Below, piece by piece: positions 14,910 through 27,914 of a stretch of DNA of 64,000 nucleotides (its first letter is position 1; each line of letters opens with the position of its first letter). Both the position numbers and the translations under genes were made by a program. Under the pieces are notes generated by a model. It saw only the letters and a program-made list of their open reading frames with translations. It made no database searches and had not been told where the DNA came from. Location of the stretch: assembly GCA_025093555.1 (NCBI GenBank), contig JAIWNF010000002.1, positions 992,001 to 1,056,000 on the forward strand, given 5' to 3'. This DNA comes from Circinella umbellata. Its lineage: Eukaryota; Mucoromycota; Mucoromycetes; Mucorales; Lichtheimiaceae.

Positions 14910-15767
14910 TTTCTTTTCTCTTTTCTTTTTTTTTTTGAGGTTGTTTTTTTTTAAAAAAGTATGAGAATGTATGTATATATTATAAGAATCAATTCAATTG
15001 GATTTATACATAAACAGAGAGAAAGAAAAAAAAACACACACACAAAGATTGGTATATTTAGATATAGAATGAAAAAAAAAATACGCGAATAGATATAAAG
15101 CTACTACTACTACTTTTTTTTTTATGGTCCCTTTATGATTCCAAATGAATTATAAATATATGTACAACTGGTAAAGAAAAAAAGGGAAAGAGGAGAAGAA
15201 AGTGAATATTTTTTTTTTTTTTTTAAGTTTGGGTAACAAAAAAATAATTGAGAAAGCCCGCTTTTTTTTCTAAGCGTTTACAAGAAGTTCAACAATAAAA
15301 TCCTTCTATCAACAAGGTACAAACTTGTTCTTTTCTATATAATCCAATATTATTACTCTTTTTTTTTTATTATTATTATGTTATATATATACAAAACAGA
15401 ATTTGTCTTACAGATATCATTATCGATTGAAAAAATACATGTCATGTCTATTAATAAAAAAAAAAATCGGGTTTAATAACTCTAACAATCAGGTTAAGAC
15501 ATTACTATCTCTTTGGTTGCTATGATATGTACTTGTTTTGTTACTTATATAGCAAGCAAGGGCTGATTCCTTTTTATATTCCATGGGGGTTGAGAAGGAA
15601 ATTAAATAGATTTACTTACCTTAGTTTTTTTTTTGATCCTCTTTTTGTTTAAAACAAGGGTTAAAAAAAAGAAAGGACATCCAATGACTTTTCCAATTTT
15701 TATTACCGTCCTTTTTAGTTTTACTCTTGTTTTTTAACACTGTTCGAAAAAAAACGAAAAACAAAGA
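14910..15767. other. Divergent promoter region, symplekin / P5 ATPase
   Basis: About 860 bp with many A and T runs, an ACACAC stretch near 15040 and CTA repeats near 15100. No frame or conserved RNA was recognised. Confidence 0.6.
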
Positions 15768-17035
15768 ATGAGGAAACTGTCACCATTAAAGCTATTTATA
15801 TTAATAGTTTTTTCTTGGTTTCCATTCAGTACATATGCTACACCTGCATTTAATAAAGGTAAACATGAATTGATATTACGTATTATTATTATTATTTTCA
15901 TAAAAGTATACAATACGTAGAAAAATAAAATATTATATTATATTATATTAACAAAAAAAAAATCAGTCAACGGTTACCAAAGAAACGGGCAACCATGCCC
16001 ATTACCAACATATAACGCATATCAATGTTCTAAACTTTGTGTACGAGATATTCAAAACTGTCCTACTCAATATCGTCCAAGTTGTGCTAGTGGATTAACC
16101 TATTGTGTGGATGGTTCTTGTCAAACAGAATGTTCTCAAAATTTAGTTTCTGCTTGTTCATGTCCAGGTGCACCTGCCATTCAAGGTCATTTGTATCCAT
16201 GTCATGGAGGTGAAACGGTTGATATTCCAAATTTTAATGCATCCAATATGGAAGCACAGACCATGCAAGCATGTGCTAATAAAATTGGAGTCCCTGATAC
16301 TGTTCCCGCTTGGAATCCAAACCCTTCATCTATCATGTGGGGAGAATGTCCTACGCCTGATTATGGTCCATTGACATATCATGAACCTGCATTTATTGCT
16401 TTATATACATTTTACGGATCTTGTCTTGTTTCATTAATTGGTTGGACTCTTTATAAACGATTCAGAGAGAAGGTTGTGTTATAATGATCCTGTATGACTT
16501 TTTTTGGCTTGTAACTGACTGTGAATTATGGATTAAATGTTTTTTTTAGGTTATTAAAATGAAATTTAATCGGATAAATACGTCTCAAAATATCCAAAAA
16601 GAATATAAAGATGATGGTTCAGAAGAAGAAAAGAAAGTCCCTAGTGAAAATCCATCTAAAGCGGTAAACAAAAAAAAAATCTCAATATTTCTTATTCACA
16701 TACGATCCGTGCTTTTTTTGTACTTTTAAAATGTGTGGTTTTCTCCCTAATATATACTATGTTTATATGTTATACATGACAAATAACTTACTGTTATATA
16801 TATATATATATATAGATTTTAAATGATGATGATACATCTTCTTATTTAGCTTCTCTGGAACCTGAAGAAAAAATGACTATTAAAGCATACAAACGTGATT
16901 GGATTGGCATGTTTATTTTCTTTTTATATATCATTCAAACTTTTGGTATGATTGCTTATATGATTATGATGACAGAAGATTATTATACAGAATATCTTTT
17001 GTTTAGAGGAAATCAAACTGTTCAAGCAAGGTAAA

Positions 17036-17066
<31 letters not shown>

Positions 17067-20000
17067 GAGAGATGAAAAGGAAAATGACTTTAGTAAAAAG
17101 TGAATCATTTTGTTATTATATTATTTTAGTATTTTTATCGCCATGTGGTATATCTTTTTTGGATGGTTTGCTGCTTTAGTCATGTTTCAACATCGATTAC
17201 CTAATTTTTTCCGTATTCAATGTACTTATTCTGAAGGTCAATATGTACAAGTTGAAAAAGATGAACCTGGTAAGTAAAAAAGAAAAAATTGTTATATATA
17301 AGACAACTGATGTTTCGTTTTTTTTTATTTTTATATATTATAATCAGCAATGATCTTTTTAGAAGCGGATGATTTTATTATGCGTTCTGTTCGAAGATTA
17401 GAACAATGGGGTAAAAAAATCATGGGTCTTGATGTTGTTGTCAATACTTCACCTTTACAAAAAACACGTACGGGTACCAAATATTTTGTGTATCAATGTA
17501 CACGTTTTGTCTATCATCCCGAAACTCAACTTTTTACACCGCATGAATTTGATTTGGGTGGTACCAATGCTGAATTAGCAAAACAAAAAAATGGGTTAAC
17601 CAATGAAGAAGCTGCTAAACGTGAAGAATTAGTGGGTCCCAACTTTATTGAAGTTTATGTACCTAATGTTTTAATGGCTATATTACGTGAATTCTCTTCC
17701 TTTTTTTATATTTATCAATTTACGGTGCTTTGGCTTTTTTATTATTTTGCTTACTGTAAGTTTATTATTATTACGTATTATTATTATTTCTTACATAATA
17801 GAAGGAACAGGAAAAAAAAATTAATGTACGAACAAAACAATATATATATATATATATATATATAGGGCAAGTGGGTATTGCTGATACAGCTGTTATTTTA
17901 CTTTCTGCTATGGTTAAAGTATTTGTTCGATTACGATCTGAACATCGTATCAAAAAAATGGCAGAATTTACAGATGATGTCAATATTCTTCGAGATGGTC
18001 AATGGGAAACAAAATCCACTTCTGATCTAGTTCCTGGTGATGTATTTGAAGTAGCTGAAGGCAAAACAACACCTGTGGATGCAGTTGTTTTAAATGGTAA
18101 CATTGTAGCTGATGAAAGTTCTTTAACGGGCGAGCCTTTACCTATTCGAAAATTCCCATTACGTCCAGATGATCCAACACCTTATGATCGTATTGGTGCA
18201 GGCAAAACATCCACTATTTTTGCAGGTACTACTATATCTCAAGCAGAACGTACTGAACAAGGTCAACCTGTACGTGCCTTGGTAACACATACAGGGACAG
18301 GTACTGATAAAGGTGAATTGGTGAAAAAAATTCTGTTTCCCACGCGTGTCGCTTTTGTCTTTGATGAACAAATTAAGATTGTCATTCTGATCTTATTAGC
18401 TTGTGGTTTGGTGTGTCTTGCATTGGCTATTTGGTTGTATGCTAAAGGAACTTCAGCTTGGTTTTATGCCATGTTTGCTATTGCTCAATTGGTATCCCCT
18501 TTATTACCTGCTGCATTGGTGGTTGGACAATCTGTAGCTGCAGGTCGACTTCGAGATCATCATATTTTTTGTGTTGGTAATGTACCTCTTCTAATCCCCG
18601 TAATATACTAGCAAAACAAAATAATATATCTTTTTTTTACTAAAAAAACATTTCAAATATATACATAGATTTACCACGTATTTTAATGGCTGGAAAAGTG
18701 CAATTATTTTGTTTTGATAAGACAGGTACATTGACACGTGAAGGTTTAGAATTTTATGGTGCTCAACCTATTGCTGATGTAGACAACATTGTCAACCAAC
18801 GAGTCAATAAAATTGAACCTGAATTTAGTATACATCATGAAAAAGTATATGATGTACCTCGTTTGATGCAAATGGGTATTGCTACATGTCATGCTGTCAC
18901 TATTTTAAATGATCAATTTATTGGTAATCCTGTCGATATTGAAATGTTCAAGTCATCTAAATGGAAATTGGAAATGACATCGCATGAAAAAGATGATTAT
19001 GTTGATACATTCACACCACCAGTAGAAACACCGGGTGATAACAGTGCTCCTGTTCATATTTTGAAACGATTTGAATTTGTTCATGCAAGAATGTCCATGT
19101 CTGTTGCCGTATTGGATACAATGACAAACAAAGTTCATGTATTTGTCAAAGGCGCTTATGAAAAAATTAAAGACTTGTCTAATCCTGAGTCAATTCCTAA
19201 GAATTATGATGAAACAGCATCTGAACTTGCACGTAGCGGTTGTTATGTATGTATTGAGAAAATGAATAGAGAAGAAATAGATTTTTATATAAATATTGAT
19301 GAAACCCACCCAACCCCCACAATTGTTTAACATGATTATTTTATACTATTAAATAGGTTCTTGCAGTATCTCATCGTGAACTTGATTTAGATGAAATTGG
19401 TGGATTAGAAGCGCTTCGCCATTGGAATCGAGATAAACTTGAACAAAATATTGATTTTATGGGTCTAATTATCTTTAAAAATCAACTAAAAGAGGATACA
19501 ACTGAAAACATTTTGGAATTGAAACGTGGTGCCACACGTACAATTATGATTACAGGCGACACAGCATTAACGGGTGTATACATTGGACGTCAATGCGGCA
19601 TGGTGGAAGAAGGAAGTAGAGTTTTACTGGGTGATTATAATCATGAACAAGATAAAGTTATCTGGTTTGACGTTGATGATCCAGAAACATTCAATGATGT
19701 CAATGTCGATGATTATTTACTCAATTCTCAACATACACCTGTTGAACTTGCAGTGACTGGTAAAGCATTCCATTGGCTTGTTGATCAAGATTTGATTCGC
19801 AAATATTTATTGGATATTCGTGTTTTTGCACGTATGACACCTAATGGAAAAGTACAATGTGTTCAATTACATATGGAACGTGGTATTACTGCGATGACGG
19901 GTGATGGTGGTAATGATTGTGGTGCTTTACGTGCTGCTCATGTAGGTATTGCAATGTCTGATGCTGAAGCATCTATTGTTTCACCTTTCAGTACAAGTGT

Positions 20001-21012
20001 TCGAAGTGTAAAATCATGTGTTGAATTATTACGTCAAGGACGTGGTGCACTTGCAACATCCATTACAAATTACAAATATCTCATTTGTAAGTATAAAACG
20101 ACTCTATTGTATGCTTTTCTTTTATTTTTGTATGGATTTTACAGCTAAAATTTGATATTATTATGTTAGTGTATGGACAAGTCATGATGATGCTCAAGAT
20201 TTTTACATTTTATTTTTCAATCACCATGTCACAAAATGTATGGATTGCTATTGATGTATTTATTACTGTATTTTTAACATGGTGTGTTTCAAACTCAAAA
20301 GCAGCAAAAAGACTAGCACCCCAACGACCTACAGCACGACTTCTTGGACCTCAAACTATGGCAAGTGCAATGGGACTTGTTGCCATTAATTGGCTATTTT
20401 TAATTGGTGCATTTGTCATGCTTTACAAACAAAGTAAGTTTGTTTTTTTTCACTTTTATTTTCACTTTTAGAAAGAATATAATATTAATCTCAAAATATT
20501 TAGGTTGGTTCCGTTGTCATGAATTTGATGCTTCTGCTGTCAACCTTGCCAAATGGTGGCTTCTTGCAGATAATTATGAAGCTGCCATTCTTGCCTTGGT
20601 TTGTTTATATGATTTTATAAATAATGCAGCTGTATTTAATTTTGGTTACAAATTCAGACAAAGTTGGTGGCGTAATTATCCTTTGGTCATCCTTTGGGCT
20701 GGTTATATTGTTATTGTCTCTTATTGGACATTGGCCAATCCTAATAATTTTGGTTGTCTTTTCCGTTTCAATTGTGGCACCAAAAGTGTTTTAGAACAAA
20801 TTGGTTATAAACCACCTTCAAGAAATATTGAACCTTATAATACACCTTTAGGTCACAATGTGATGCCTTGGGATTTCCGTTGGCGATTGTGGGGTCTATG
20901 TGTAGGAAATATGGTAGCTACATTAGTTTATGAAAAATTGGTTGTGTTAGGTCCAGTTCACGCTTTTTTAGCACGTCATTTTCCTGTTGAGCGTTTAAAG
21001 GTCAAGTATTAA
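15768..21012 (+). CDS. P5-type ATPase (ATP13A/Ypk9-like) with cysteine-rich luminal head
   Basis: Eleven-exon gene of 1421 residues: exons 15768-15858, 15967-16472, 16550-16663, 16816-17030, 17130-17269, 17348-17755, 17866-18576, 18669-19246, 19357-20086, 20170-20433 and 20504-21012. The end of exon 2 is the weakest junction (GTTGTG donor; a GTGTTA donor 3 nt later is possible). P5B ATPases export polyamines or related cations from lysosome or vacuole. A signal peptide (1-25, cut after TYA) leads into a domain with 13 cysteines (about 37-165), then a TM segment near 180. The pump core shows DESSLTGEP (actuator), DKTGTLTREG (phosphorylation Asp near 745), FVKGAYE and MTGDGGNDCGAL. TM4 reads VSPLLPAALVVGQS, where family members usually have PPALP or PPELP. 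Confidence 0.92.
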
Positions 21013-21755
21013 TTAATTAATTTATAATAATAGTACGTAATAATTAGAATCATTGTCATTCTAAACTAATTTTCAATTCAAAAGACAATATTGTATTCAT
21101 TATTCTTTATAATAAAAATGTATTTATTCAAATTAATAAAGTTTTTGATGTCTGAGAGCAAGTGGAACAAACATCTGCGTGTGTGTGATGTATATCATAT
21201 GCAAGTAAAGAATTATCAACCTGTATCATACTTGACATCTAAATAAACTATTATTACTCCTCAATGCGTGGACGCCTTGCTATATATGTATCATATTATA
21301 TTTTCTTTATCATAAGCCTTTTTTTTTATGGCATTTATTACGATATTTAATAACATCGATCCATACAAAAACTTTAATTTTACTTTAGGGTGTTTTTTTT
21401 TTTGGCCTTTGAAGCACACCATTTCTTCTTTGAAATCTTTATATCACAGGAACTACAAGTTAGCCAAAATAAATAAATATACATATACATATACATCAAA
21501 GTACAAACTGGCGTTGAACAAAAGATGCAATGTATCCCTCCCCCTTTCCTAGTTGATCTTTTTTCTCTTTTTAAACTTCTTTCTCATTATTACCATTTAA
21601 ACTCTGTAAAGGCGCTCAAAATGCAACTTTTTTTTTTAACTTGGAAGATATACGAAAAAATAATCAGAGGAGGCGAAAGAAGTTATTATCAATAAATATA
21701 AAAAAAAGGCTTATGCATACCTCCTCTTTTTTTTTTAGCGAATAGTACTTTATTG

Positions 21756-21794
<39 letters not shown>

Positions 21795-21844
21795 CTCTCT
21801 TTTCTCTCAAACAACTCTTATATATATATATATATATATTGATA
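21013..21844. other. Intergenic region between P5 ATPase and MFS gene
   Basis: Contains AATAAA-like signals near 21110-21140 (probable P5 ATPase 3' end), then the MFS 5' region with a CT repeat (21760-21790) and a TA repeat (about 21820-21838) directly before the start codon. Confidence 0.6.
21760..21790. repeat. (CT)n microsatellite upstream of the MFS gene
   Basis: Uninterrupted alternating C/T of 31 nt, followed by further imperfect pyrimidine tracts to about 21808. It probably lies in the 5' leader or core promoter of the transporter gene. Confidence 0.9.
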
Positions 21845-24191
21845 ATGAATGATAGTGACGGCAACAATAGTACATGTACCTCATTACCTATTAAAAAGAA
21901 TGTGCCTAATAATAATAATGATAATGAACAAAGCATTGAGAAGGGGGATATAGTGGAAGAATTCATTGAAGAAGAACGGCCCATATCCATAAAGCAAGAA
22001 GGAAAAGACGTTACTTTTTGTTACAAACAAAAGATAATGATTCTCATGATAGTTGTTATGATATATATGATTGCAATATTACCAATCTATATTTATGCCC
22101 CTTCTTTAATAACAATAACAGAGGTTTGTGTTTGGTAATTTTGTTTTTCTTTCAATTTACATATATTATTATATATGTTCATTGCTCATAACATTAATAA
22201 TAATAACAACAACAATAATAATAGTAGTAGTTATCGTGTGATAATAGAATAATAATAATAATAATAAACAGCATATGGTTGCAATTAGTTGTTATTCTCT
22301 TATTATTCTAATACAATATACATATATTTATCTATAGGAGTTCAATTCAACAGCTTCCATTGTTAATATCAGTGTAGCTGGACATACTGCAGTCTATGCA
22401 TTTTTTCCAACTATATCTGGTGTTCTTGCAGATATTTGGGGACGTAGACTCGTTGTTCTAATAGCACTATTAATAACAATGGTATCTTGCATAGGTATTG
22501 CATTGTCATCTAATGTTTATGTATTGATCATTATGAGAATGTTTGAAGCAGTAGGTGGAGGTACTCTTAAGATAGCTGGTAGGTCTATCAACGTCACAAT
22601 ACATATATATATAATGTGACGCTTTTCCTTCCTTAAGATTCTCTTCTCACTTCTTTTGTTCAAACCTAATGAAGCTAAATAATTAAGTTTATCTGTAATC
22701 CTAATAATATAATGGGGACGTGTGATGGTTTTTTTTGTTGATGTTATTAGGCAGAGGAATAATCAGTGACATATCTTTACCTGCAACGTAAGTATAGTAG
22801 ATAACATAACTATACGTATTAAAAGAAAGATTAAGGAGAAACAAACGACTTTAGTTATGCTTACATCCTATAAAAAAAATTGGCCACAATTCATTATAAT
22901 ACGTAGACGAGCTAAATACACAGCCTATTCTTTTATTGGAGCTCAGGTAAGTATGGTTACAGGTCCAGCTATTGGAGGACTAATTGCACAACAACTTTCT
23001 TGGCGGTATGTTCTATTCCTATATTTTGAGATCGAGTTATCTATAATAAATTATTTTCTAAAAAAAACATATATGATTTTGTTTAGTTGGATATTTTGGA
23101 TTTTGATTTGTATTACTGGACTTGTGTTCATTATTACTATTATTTATCTCCCAGAAACAATTGATACTTTAATAGGTGGATATTATAATCTATCCTTATT
23201 ACAGTATATTCAAAAACAAAAAAGCAACAACAATGACAATCATGATATGGGTGGTAATAACACTAAGCAACTATGGATGAAGAAAACGGTTTCGGATTTT
23301 AAAACACCTTATCGATACTTTATGTTTCCTGATTTCGTTTTGATCATGTTGATATCAGGGATTCACTTTGGACTTATCATATGCTATATGGTTCATCTTT
23401 CTTATTTATTTCAAGATTATTATCAAATGAATGTACAAAATGTGGGACTCTGTTTTCTGGTATTAGGCATTGGAGATATTATTGGGGCAATATGTGGTGC
23501 CCATTATCAAGATTTTGTTTTTCATAAAGTGATCAAAGCATACAGTAGTAAAATGAATGAAGCAGTAGTATTTGATACAAATAAATCACTCCCCATTGAT
23601 TTTCCTATATATAAAGCAAGATTATTTTATATATGGCCTTGTTCTATTGTTATTCAACTTGGTACACTCGTTTTTGGTTGGCTATTTATTATGAAAACAC
23701 ATCTTGCAATACCCTTAATCATTTTGTTTTTTTGTAAGTAATTTTGTTTTTTTGTAAGTAATTTTGTTTTTTTTTTGTATATATTTTATATTGAGAGTTA
23801 CGAGTTACTAACATTATTCATTTAGTATCTTTTACCATGGCTATTGTTGATGATGCTACTCTATGTTTAACTCAAGATTTACAACCTGATAAAGTAGGAG
23901 CTATCTCTGGATCATTAAACTTAGTACAAGGAATATTTGGGTAATATAAAACATATATATGTTTATATTTTAATTTTTGATTGTAAAAAAGTTCTCTCAC
24001 ACATTTCAATTGAATTCTTGTTTAGTGGAATAGTAACTGTAATTGTAGAGCCTTTATCAAGTTCAATAGGTGTTGGATGGACATATACCTTGTTAGGAAG
24101 TGTCTTAATGACAACAAATATTATGTTACTTGTACTATTAAGAAATGGTGTTGCATGGCGTATCCAAAGAGAAGAAAAAGACCCATCGTGA
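21845..24191 (+). CDS. Major facilitator transporter, drug:H+ antiporter (DHA1) type
   Basis: Seven-exon gene of 527 residues: exons 21845-22123, 22338-22578, 22751-22787, 22907-23005, 23087-23733, 23826-23940 and 24026-24191. An acidic cytosolic N-terminus of about 60 residues precedes 12 predicted spans. MFS signatures are motif A (GVLADIWGRRLVV, loop 2-3), the DHA1 antiporter motif C (GPAIGGLIAQQLSWRWIFW, TM5 into TM6) and LPET after TM6. The central loop (about 240-290) is Asn/Gln/Lys-rich. Related fungal carriers (Qdr, Flr, polyamine exporters) expel drugs, polyamines or weak acids; the substrate is not readable from sequence. The donor of intron 5 sits in a 20-bp tandem duplication (23721-23760); only the first copy keeps the frame. 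Confidence 0.9.
23721..23760 (+). repeat. 20-bp tandem duplication carrying a splice donor
   Basis: Two perfect copies of a 20-nt unit (23721-23740, 23741-23760) and a partial third. Each full copy contains GTAAGTA. The first donor ends exon 5 of the MFS gene in frame; use of the second would read into TAA at once. Confidence 0.9.
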
Positions 24192-24661
24192 CTTATTGTA
24201 TCCAAGGCTCGTTATAAAAATACCTCAAAATTTTACCCAATTTGATCAAAATGCCAAGGTTTATTTTTTTTTATTGCCAAGGATTATATCCTATATTTTC
24301 AAATGAGGGAATCCATGATTTATTATAATAGACGTTGTCTTGTTTTTTTTAAAAGCGGATTATTAGATATATACTGAAATTGAAAATAATTAAAGCGGCA
24401 TTTATCTTTTAAAAAAGAGACCCTCAGATCTTATAAATATATTGCCATTAAATTAATATAAAAGACCCAAGGTTCAATAAGCTTAATCTTTAAGAAATAC
24501 GTCATGGATTGAATGGTACACACTAAAATAAACAAAACCAAGAGAATTTCATGATGAACAATTCGGGTTATTCCCAAAAAAAGGGAGAAATTTTTTTTGT
24601 TTGTAAAATAAAAAGAAAAAAGGAAAATGGGATCGTACGACTTGAGTTTTTTATTCACACA

Positions 24662-24699
<38 letters not shown>

Positions 24700-25992
24700 C
24701 ATACATAAAACACACATTTACAAAAACATAACATGCATATATAACATAGTATACATACATTACTATTATTTTCTTTTTTTTTTTTCTTTTTGTTAACACA
24801 CTTTTCCGGAATATCTAAAATATGGATGAATGTTTTCGGGGAAACGATTTTAGTATAAACCGGAAGAGAGAGAGAGAGCCCAGGCCAAAAGAAAAACACT
24901 CTCTCCACCCCTTCCCGGAATTAATGTAACAAAAACCTATATTTGATCTACGAGAAGTTACACAAAAAAAAGATAATAACTAGAAAAAGAAAAAAAGAAA
25001 AAAATTTATCAATTGCTCCTCCCCCAATCATTCAATGTTTACAAGCCTATTAAAATAAAACATGTGTACACATGTGTGTGTGTGTATGTGTATATAATAA
25101 ATGATAATAACACACACCCATGTGAACTCTATAATAAAATCTATTTGCTTTTCTTTACATTCATGAATAATGAAGTGTAAAGATCAGGGCGCATGTAAAA
25201 AAAAAAAAAACATTGAACTTTTTTCTTAACAAGTAACACAAAAGGGTGCCGAATAACTCTTTTTTTTTTTTTTGTGTTGTTACAAAAGTTTAAACATCCA
25301 ATGTATAAGGCTGTGATGCATGAAGTTAAAAAAATGACAACAACGAATTATTAAAGATTATTTACAATTAACAGCTTTTTGATATTATAACTAAATTGTT
25401 TGTATTTTTTTTTTTTTTGTTTATCAAGTGTTTTAAGGGGGGGGGGAAAAGGTAAAAAGAGTAATGTATGTAATGCAAAACGATTAGATGAAAAAGAATA
25501 AAGTAAAAAAGGGGGGGGGCTGATTAGTAGTAAAAAAAAACAACAACACACATACATACACACATGATGTGGTTATAATAAAAGTGAATTAAAAAGGTAC
25601 AGAAATAACAGGTTTTTTTTTTGGTTTGTTTGTTTGTTTTGTGAGAAAATTAAAGCTCTAATCTTACATGTAGATAATAATAAGAGAAATACTTTCCTTT
25701 TTTTCCCTTTTTTTTTTTATATAGAGAACAAGTAATAATAATAATAATAATAGTAGTAGTAATAAATGTGTATATAATGTTATGTTATGTTGTGTGTGTG
25801 TGTGTCTTGTAAAATGAGAATTATTAATTAAAAGAGAAAAAAAAAGGTATAATATCTAAAAGAGGTTGTAAATGTACGAAAGAAAAAGAACAAAGGGGGG
25901 TTAGGGTAGGATTGAGGGAATAAAGGTGAAAAGGAGAGAGAGAATTATGTAAGAAAGATAGAGAAAGGTGTAGAACTATTTCATTGTTTGTT
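24192..25992. other. Convergent intergenic region, MFS / glycosyltransferase
   Basis: 1.8 kb between two 3' ends. It holds a (CA)17 microsatellite (24664-24697), G runs near 25438-25447 and 25511-25519, TAA/TAG repeats near 25735-25760 and a GT run near 25790-25804. No coding or RNA gene was recognised. Confidence 0.6.
24664..24697. repeat. (CA)17 microsatellite
   Basis: 34 nt of uninterrupted CA dinucleotide, flanked by further imperfect CA. It explains the Thr-His and Cys-Val dipeptide frames seen on both strands here. Confidence 0.95.
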
Positions 25993-27914
25993 TTAATCGC
26001 GTTCTTCTTCAAAAAACTTTTCAGAAACGATATATTGATCATTTGTTTTATATAAACGTTTAAGAGCAGCAATTGTAGATGGAATAGTCATAAATAACCA
26101 AGCAGCAATAGGTAATGAAATATAATCAAAACAATTACGCCAGGTACGACCTTCTGATTTTTGTTTACGATATAATTCCCGATCCACATAACGATGTAAA
26201 TATTCATAAATGGCCAATGTACCAAACAAAGGGAAAGGTAAAAACACTGTAATGATTTTAACAATATTCCACAAAGTAGCATAGAAATCCGATGTAAGAA
26301 TAGGATTGTCAGCTGGATCCACGATAGCCACCATGGAATGAGGTGGGAAAAGAACAAATTGCATTAAAGGCACTGCAGCAAACATAAGCCAACCCGAAGT
26401 AACAGGAATCATGTGTGCTTCAAGCACTTTGATACAAATAATCAACTTGTCGAACCAAAAAGTAGGGGAAGCATACATGCTTGATTTCTTGGTATTGGCA
26501 ATAAGAATTTCATTGTTGGAACCTTCCGAAATACCAAATGCATTACGTAAAGTATAAGAAACATCAGCGATACCATTGTAATGACGTTTCGCTTGAACAT
26601 AACGAGCATGCATATTCGACATATAGCCATTGGTTTGAACATTGGTCAAGTTGATAGGAACAAAAATAGGTTGACATCGGGCCATACCATCCGTTTTAAA
26701 GAAACATTTCAACATCATATGCATATCTTCACCCACCGAATCAGCATCTGTATCCCAAAATCCAACACGTTCAGCTAATACCATGCTTAAACTATAAGTG
26801 GAACAAGGGAAAGCAATACCACGACTATTACTTAAATTAGCCATCACCATAGCAGACCATGTAATATCAGTCATTCGAACAGCAGCAGGTACATCAAAAC
26901 AATTACGAGAGAAAAAGATAGGTGGTGCATATAACAAAAAGTAAGGATCTTCTGCTTGATTAAAGCTCTTTTCCAACTATATATATATAAATATATAATA
27001 TATGTGAGTGAGTTACTCCATTCCTCTCTCTCTCTCTTTCTTAACAATGCTAATAATGAAAAACAAACCTCATGAACATAAAGTTCTGGGATAGATGAAT
27101 CGGAGTCAGAGATAGTAAGAATTACTCTTCTACGATCAACACCGCGTCGGATCATTTCAGAACAACCTACACGAGCAGCATACGAAACATTTGAACCTTT
27201 ACCACGCGATTCACCGGGGATGTCTGCAGGATGAACAGTGATAATAAAATGTAAGAAACTATCCTTGAAATACTCCGCCAAACTTTCAGCCTTGGCACCA
27301 TGACCTAGTTCGGAAGCTTCCATTGCAAGAATGATGACATAGTTTGTTTGCGCATTCCTAATTTTGGAAAATCCGATCAGTATTTTTTTTTTTTTTTTTT
27401 AAAAAAAAAGTATTATTATTATTCTTTTTTTTTACCTGTGATTTGCTAAGCGTTTAATCGTGTCTCTCAATAATCCTTCAGGTTCAGCATAATTTGGTAC
27501 AATAAAAGAATGAATAAAATGAGATTCTTCATATAATTTTAATGAAGCTTCCATTTCATCCATTCTTTCATCATCTACTACATTATATCGTTCTCGTGTA
27601 GGTGTAGGTGAAGGTGAAGTAGGTGAATTATTATTATTATTATTGCCAGTTGTAGTTGTCGTTGTTGTAGTCGTTGTTTTTTCATTGATACGTTGTGATT
27701 GATTCCATTGACGAATTTTCTTCATCATTAAAGAAGAAGTAATCCAAAACTTGAAAACATGATTGATTTGTGTATATAAAAAGATAATAAAGTACAAGAG
27801 TAAAAATACGAGATAAAAGCGTGGTACTAATAATGGACCCAGTAATAAAAGTAAGATGGAACTAATGGCAGCCATGGGGGCAACAAGTTCGAATGGGTAG
27901 CTGAGAAGTGTCAT
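25993..27914 (-). CDS. Membrane-bound family-2 glycosyltransferase
   Basis: Three-exon gene of 583 residues: exons 27436-27914, 27069-27357 and 25993-26976. Two N-terminal spans (about 12-55) precede a Thr/Asn/Pro-rich low-complexity linker. The catalytic GT-A domain follows: FIVPNYAEPEGLLRDTIKRL (nucleotide-binding start), ISDSDSSIPELYVHE (DxD motif), GEDMHMMLK (catalytic-base GED motif) and QAKRHYNG, which stands where QxxRW lies in processive enzymes. C-terminal spans are near 435-460, 485-505 and 540-560. The family includes chitin, cellulose and hyaluronan synthases. The missing strict QxxRW tryptophan and the short length argue against a classical chitin synthase. A role in cell-surface polysaccharide or glycolipid synthesis is likely; donor and acceptor are unknown. 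Confidence 0.85.

Noticed and set aside
24431..24908. Frames full of Cys-Val or Thr-His
   Set aside because: Direct translation of the CA microsatellite, not protein-like.
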